Below, one piece after another: positions 61,766 through 64,000 of a stretch of DNA of 64,000 nucleotides. Under the pieces are notes generated by a model that saw only the letters and a program-made list of their open reading frames with translations, was not told the origin of the DNA and did not search any database. The position numbers and the translations under genes were made by a program. The stretch lies in assembly GCF_002174125.1 (NCBI RefSeq), contig NZ_NEXX01000003.1, positions 323,749 to 387,748 of the forward strand, given 5' to 3'. This DNA comes from Acinetobacter populi. GTDB taxonomy: Bacteria; Pseudomonadota; Gammaproteobacteria; Pseudomonadales; Moraxellaceae. Each line of letters begins with the position of its first letter. The stretch's first letter is position 1.

Positions 61766-62173
61766 ATGAATCAATTGATTAAAACAGCCTGTATTTCTAC
61801 TGTATTGCTTGGATTGTCGGTATTTGCCAATGCAGCACAGGATGCCCATAGCAATCATAATAATGATGATGTGGTCGATGTCAGTTCCGATATCGGATCA
61901 TTAAAGGAAGATCTGGCCTACGCACAGGTATTTTCAGAAATTTGTCCAAAACTGATTGGTAACAATAAAAATTTTGATCAAGCCTACAAACGTTATATTG
62001 ATGTTAAACTCAAAGATGTGTCCAACCCCCAACTTGCTGTACAGTTTTTAAATGAAGAAGATACAGATTACAAAAACCTGTTACAACAATTCCGTCAGAA
62101 TGTCAGCACAGCCAGTAGCGAAGAAAATCGTGCAGTCTGTCTGGATATGATTGAATGGGGCAAGAAAAAATAG
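61766..62173 (+). CDS. Small secreted protein of unknown function, 135 aa
   Basis: Starts at 61766 behind AAAGGTAATTTTTATA. A signal peptide (MNQLIKTACISTVLLGLSVFANA) is followed by a His/Asn/Asp-rich stretch (QDAHSNHNNDDVVDV) and a helical domain with two conserved-looking cysteines (EICPKLIG, RAVCLDMIEW) that may form a disulfide. Periplasmic. No family is recognised with certainty. Divergent from surE. Confidence 0.78.
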   Translation: MNQLIKTACISTVLLGLSVFANAAQDAHSNHNNDDVVDVSSDIGSLKEDLAYAQVFSEICPKLIGNNKNFDQAYKRYIDVKLKDVSNPQLAVQFLNEEDTDYKNLLQQFRQNVSTASSEENRAVCLDMIEWGKKK

Positions 62174-62285
62174 ATTTATGACAATTTTTTTTAATAAAGA
62201 CCTTAAACCATTTGGTTTGTTGCCTTGACTATTTTAGAATGACGCACTCATCCCACATCAAAATTTAATTACTGGAACTCTAATA

Positions 62286-63446
62286 ATGGCACGCCAACTT
62301 GCATCTGCTGCATTATTTTTATTAGCAAGTACATCATATAGTTTTACTTATGCAGCGACTGTAATTGCTTCACCACCGGAACTGGACAATAAAGCGTATG
62401 TCATCATGGACTACGAATCAGGTCAGATCCTTGCGGCAAAAAACGAAAATGAACATCTTGCCCCTGCCTCGATGACCAAGATGATGACCAGTTACATCAT
62501 CGAGCAAAAACTATTAAAAGGCGAACTGACTGAAAATGAAAAAGTTCGTATGAATGAGTCTGCTTGGTGTCGTGGTAGTAGCGCTGAATCGTGTATGTAT
62601 GTCCCACTCAATGGCACGGCCACTGTTTTGGAAATGCTGCGTGGGATTATCGTGCAATCCGGGAATGATGCCTCCAAAGCCATGGCAGAACATATCGCGG
62701 GCAATGAAGGCACGTTTGCCCACATGATGAATCAGGAAGCGGAACGTATTGGCCTGAAAAATACGCATTTTGCCAATGCAACCGGTATGCCTGCCGAAGG
62801 ACATTATTCCAGTGCACTGGATATGGCAGTACTGGCAAAACATATCATTCATGACAGCTCAAAATATTATCCGATCTATTCTGAAAAAGAATTTACCTTT
62901 AATGGTATCAAGCAAGGTAACCGTAACGCTCTGCTATATACCGACCCAAGTGTTGATGGCTTAAAAACCGGTCATACAAATGAAGCTGGATATTGTTTAA
63001 CCACGTCCAGTAAACGCGGTCCAATGCGATTGATCACGGTAATTTTCGGCGCACCTACCATGCAGTCTCGTGCTACCCAGACCCGTGAATTACTCAATTG
63101 GGGTTTTGGTAACTTTGAAACTGTGGTGATCCGTCCTGCCAATAAAACACTGGCCAATGCACCTGTCTGGTTTGGTAAAGAAGATAAAGCCTCGCTTGGG
63201 GTGGCCGATCCATTTGCCGTGACCATGGCAAAAGGTCAAAGCAATAAAATCGAAACCAAACTGGATGTAAATCCAAAACTTGAAGCACCGCTAAAACAAG
63301 GTCAGGTTGTTGGTAAGATTTCTGCACTGGTTGATGGCAAAGTCATTGCCGAGCAACCACTTGTGGTATTAACACCCGTTGAAGAAGCTGGCTTCTTCTC
63401 GCGTTTAATTGACCATATCAAATTATTCTTTAGTAATTTATTCTAA
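62286..63446 (+). CDS. dacC: D-alanyl-D-alanine carboxypeptidase (PBP5/6 type)
   Basis: This 386-residue protein has a signal peptide (MARQLASAALFLLASTSYSFTYA). The penicillin-binding motifs are SMTK (S62, K65), SGN (S125, N127) and KTG (K227-G229). The C-terminal PBP5 beta domain (about residues 275-365) is followed by the amphipathic membrane anchor FFSRLIDHIKLFFSNLF. It removes the terminal D-Ala from pentapeptides. The start is followed by conventional composition, and a compound terminator lies downstream. Confidence 0.93.
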   Translation: MARQLASAALFLLASTSYSFTYAATVIASPPELDNKAYVIMDYESGQILAAKNENEHLAPASMTKMMTSYIIEQKLLKGELTENEKVRMNESAWCRGSSAESCMYVPLNGTATVLEMLRGIIVQSGNDASKAMAEHIAGNEGTFAHMMNQEAERIGLKNTHFANATGMPAEGHYSSALDMAVLAKHIIHDSSKYYPIYSEKEFTFNGIKQGNRNALLYTDPSVDGLKTGHTNEAGYCLTTSSKRGPMRLITVIFGAPTMQSRATQTRELLNWGFGNFETVVIRPANKTLANAPVWFGKEDKASLGVADPFAVTMAKGQSNKIETKLDVNPKLEAPLKQGQVVGKISALVDGKVIAEQPLVVLTPVEEAGFFSRLIDHIKLFFSNLF

Positions 63447-63466
63447 TCCTGAATAAACCGCTAAAT

Positions 63467-63557
63467 AAAAGCATTCATTTAGGGTCTGTTAACATTTCGT
63501 CTATGATCTATTTATCAAATGTCAACAGACCCTATCCAAGTGAATGCTTTTTTTATT
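63467..63557. terminator. Terminator carrying an inserted palindromic element
   Basis: The outer stem AAAAGCATTCA (63467-63477) pairs with TGAATGCTTTT (63541-63551) followed by Ts. In its loop sits a 55-bp palindrome: an 18-base arm at 63480-63497 (TAGGGTCTGTTAACATTT) and its complement at 63517-63534 with one mismatch, bounded by TA. This looks like a MITE-type insertion into a terminator loop. Confidence 0.6.
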
Positions 63558-63595
63558 TATAATGCTGTGGTTTTCTTTCACCGCTACAGGTCGCC

Positions 63596-64000
63596 ATGAC
63601 ACATAATATTCGCTCCTACCTCGAGCATCGCCCACAGATTGACAGCAGTTGTTATATTGATGAGATGGCCGTTGTCATAGGTGAAGTCAGTTTGGCCGAA
63701 AATGTTTCCGTCTGGCCGTTCGCTGTCATTCGCGGTGATGTAGATTCTATTCAGATTGGTAAAAACAGCAATGTACAAGACCATTGTATGTTGCATGTCA
63801 GCCATAAAAATGCGTCAAAACCTCAAGGCTCCCCACTGATTATTGGTGAAGAAGTTACGGTTGGTCATCATGTTAATTTACATGGCTGTCGTATTGGCGA
63901 TCGAGTACTCGTTGGCATCAATAGCATTATCCTTGACGATGCAATTATCGAAAATGATGTGATGATTGGTGCAGGCAGTCTGGTACCGCCCCGTAAAGTG
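63596..64000 (+). CDS. Gamma-carbonic-anhydrase-like hexapeptide-repeat protein, 3'-truncated
   Basis: The frame starts MTHNIRSYLEHRPQIDSSCY and runs open to the end of the window (135 codons visible). Left-handed beta-helix repeats are clear: AVVIGEVSLAENVSVWPFAVIRGD, IQIGKNSNVQDHCMLHV, VTVGHHVNLHGCRIGDRVLVG, IIENDVMIGAGSLVPP. The histidines in QDHCMLH and VGHHVNLHG correspond to the metal ligands of gamma-class carbonic anhydrases (YrdA/PaaY-like). The real enzymatic role in such YrdA proteins is usually unproven. The stop lies outside the window. Confidence 0.9.
   Translation, partial: MTHNIRSYLEHRPQIDSSCYIDEMAVVIGEVSLAENVSVWPFAVIRGDVDSIQIGKNSNVQDHCMLHVSHKNASKPQGSPLIIGEEVTVGHHVNLHGCRIGDRVLVGINSIILDDAIIENDVMIGAGSLVPPRKV

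Overview
The window looks like a chromosomal segment of an Acinetobacter-type gammaproteobacterium (Moraxellaceae). Base composition is AT-rich. It carries genus-typical items: a DUF3144 protein, a large-type isocitrate lyase, an OprC-like copper receptor, several small lipoproteins, and many intrinsic terminators between convergent genes. Both ends are cut inside genes: an RluA pseudouridine synthase at the left and a gamma-carbonic-anhydrase-like protein at the right. I see no phage, no intact insertion sequence and no CRISPR array.

The most interesting region is about 1.1-15.0 kb, a guanidine-assimilation locus of three transcription units. Unit A (+, 1168-5310) encodes a NitT/TauT-type ABC permease and ATPase, a 2-oxoglutarate/Fe(II) oxygenase, an unrecognised protein and an SMR exporter. 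A guanidine-II (mini-ykkC) riboswitch lies inside it, directly before the oxygenase. Unit B (-, 8822-5396) encodes a 40-residue peptide, a NikR-like ribbon-helix-helix regulator, allophanate hydrolase and the transporter's lipoprotein binding protein. Unit C (-, 14940-9727) has a guanidine-I (ykkC) riboswitch leader, the two 'urea carboxylase-associated' proteins (carboxyguanidine deiminase subunits) and the biotin-dependent guanidine/urea carboxylase. In front of all three units I find a sigma-54 -24/-12 promoter of the form TGGCAT-N7-GCT and the same inverted repeat, GTATTAC-N14-GTAATAC. That repeat has the half-site spacing of the E. coli NikR operator (GTATGA-N16-TCATAC). The regulator keeps NikR's DNA-reading strand pattern but has lost three of the four nickel ligands. 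My inference is that it is a re-purposed NikR controlling guanidine use under nitrogen (RpoN) control. The oxygenase may release guanidine from imported substituted guanidines.

The region 15.2-23.8 kb is housekeeping: bioB, prmC-prfA (release-factor methylation), a glycine-zipper protein, a luciferase-like oxidoreductase and rlmKL. At 23.8-28.6 kb is a catabolic set of hydantoin-type racemase, NCS1 transporter, porin and divergent GntR regulator, with perfect palindromes (32 bp and 14 bp) in the control region. At 28.8-30.6 kb is a three-lipoprotein operon (CsgG-like, DUF4810, DUF799). TauE with a divergent LysR gene, a CAU-anticodon tRNA, DUF3144, an M16 protease, an alpha/beta hydrolase and an S49 protease follow.

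At 39.5-42.4 kb is a copper-related trio (DUF2946 protein, OprC-like receptor, His-rich membrane protein). Next come aceA with a divergent LysR gene, a CNNM-type protein, a COG0523 GTPase, a macro-domain protein, sodA behind a Fur-like box, the trhP/yfhL pair, fdxA, an M15 lipoprotein, yaaA, grxD with a tandem palindromic repeat starting at its stop codon, argD, a phospholipase-D-type synthase, surE with a non-catalytic nlpD, and a PBP5-type carboxypeptidase.
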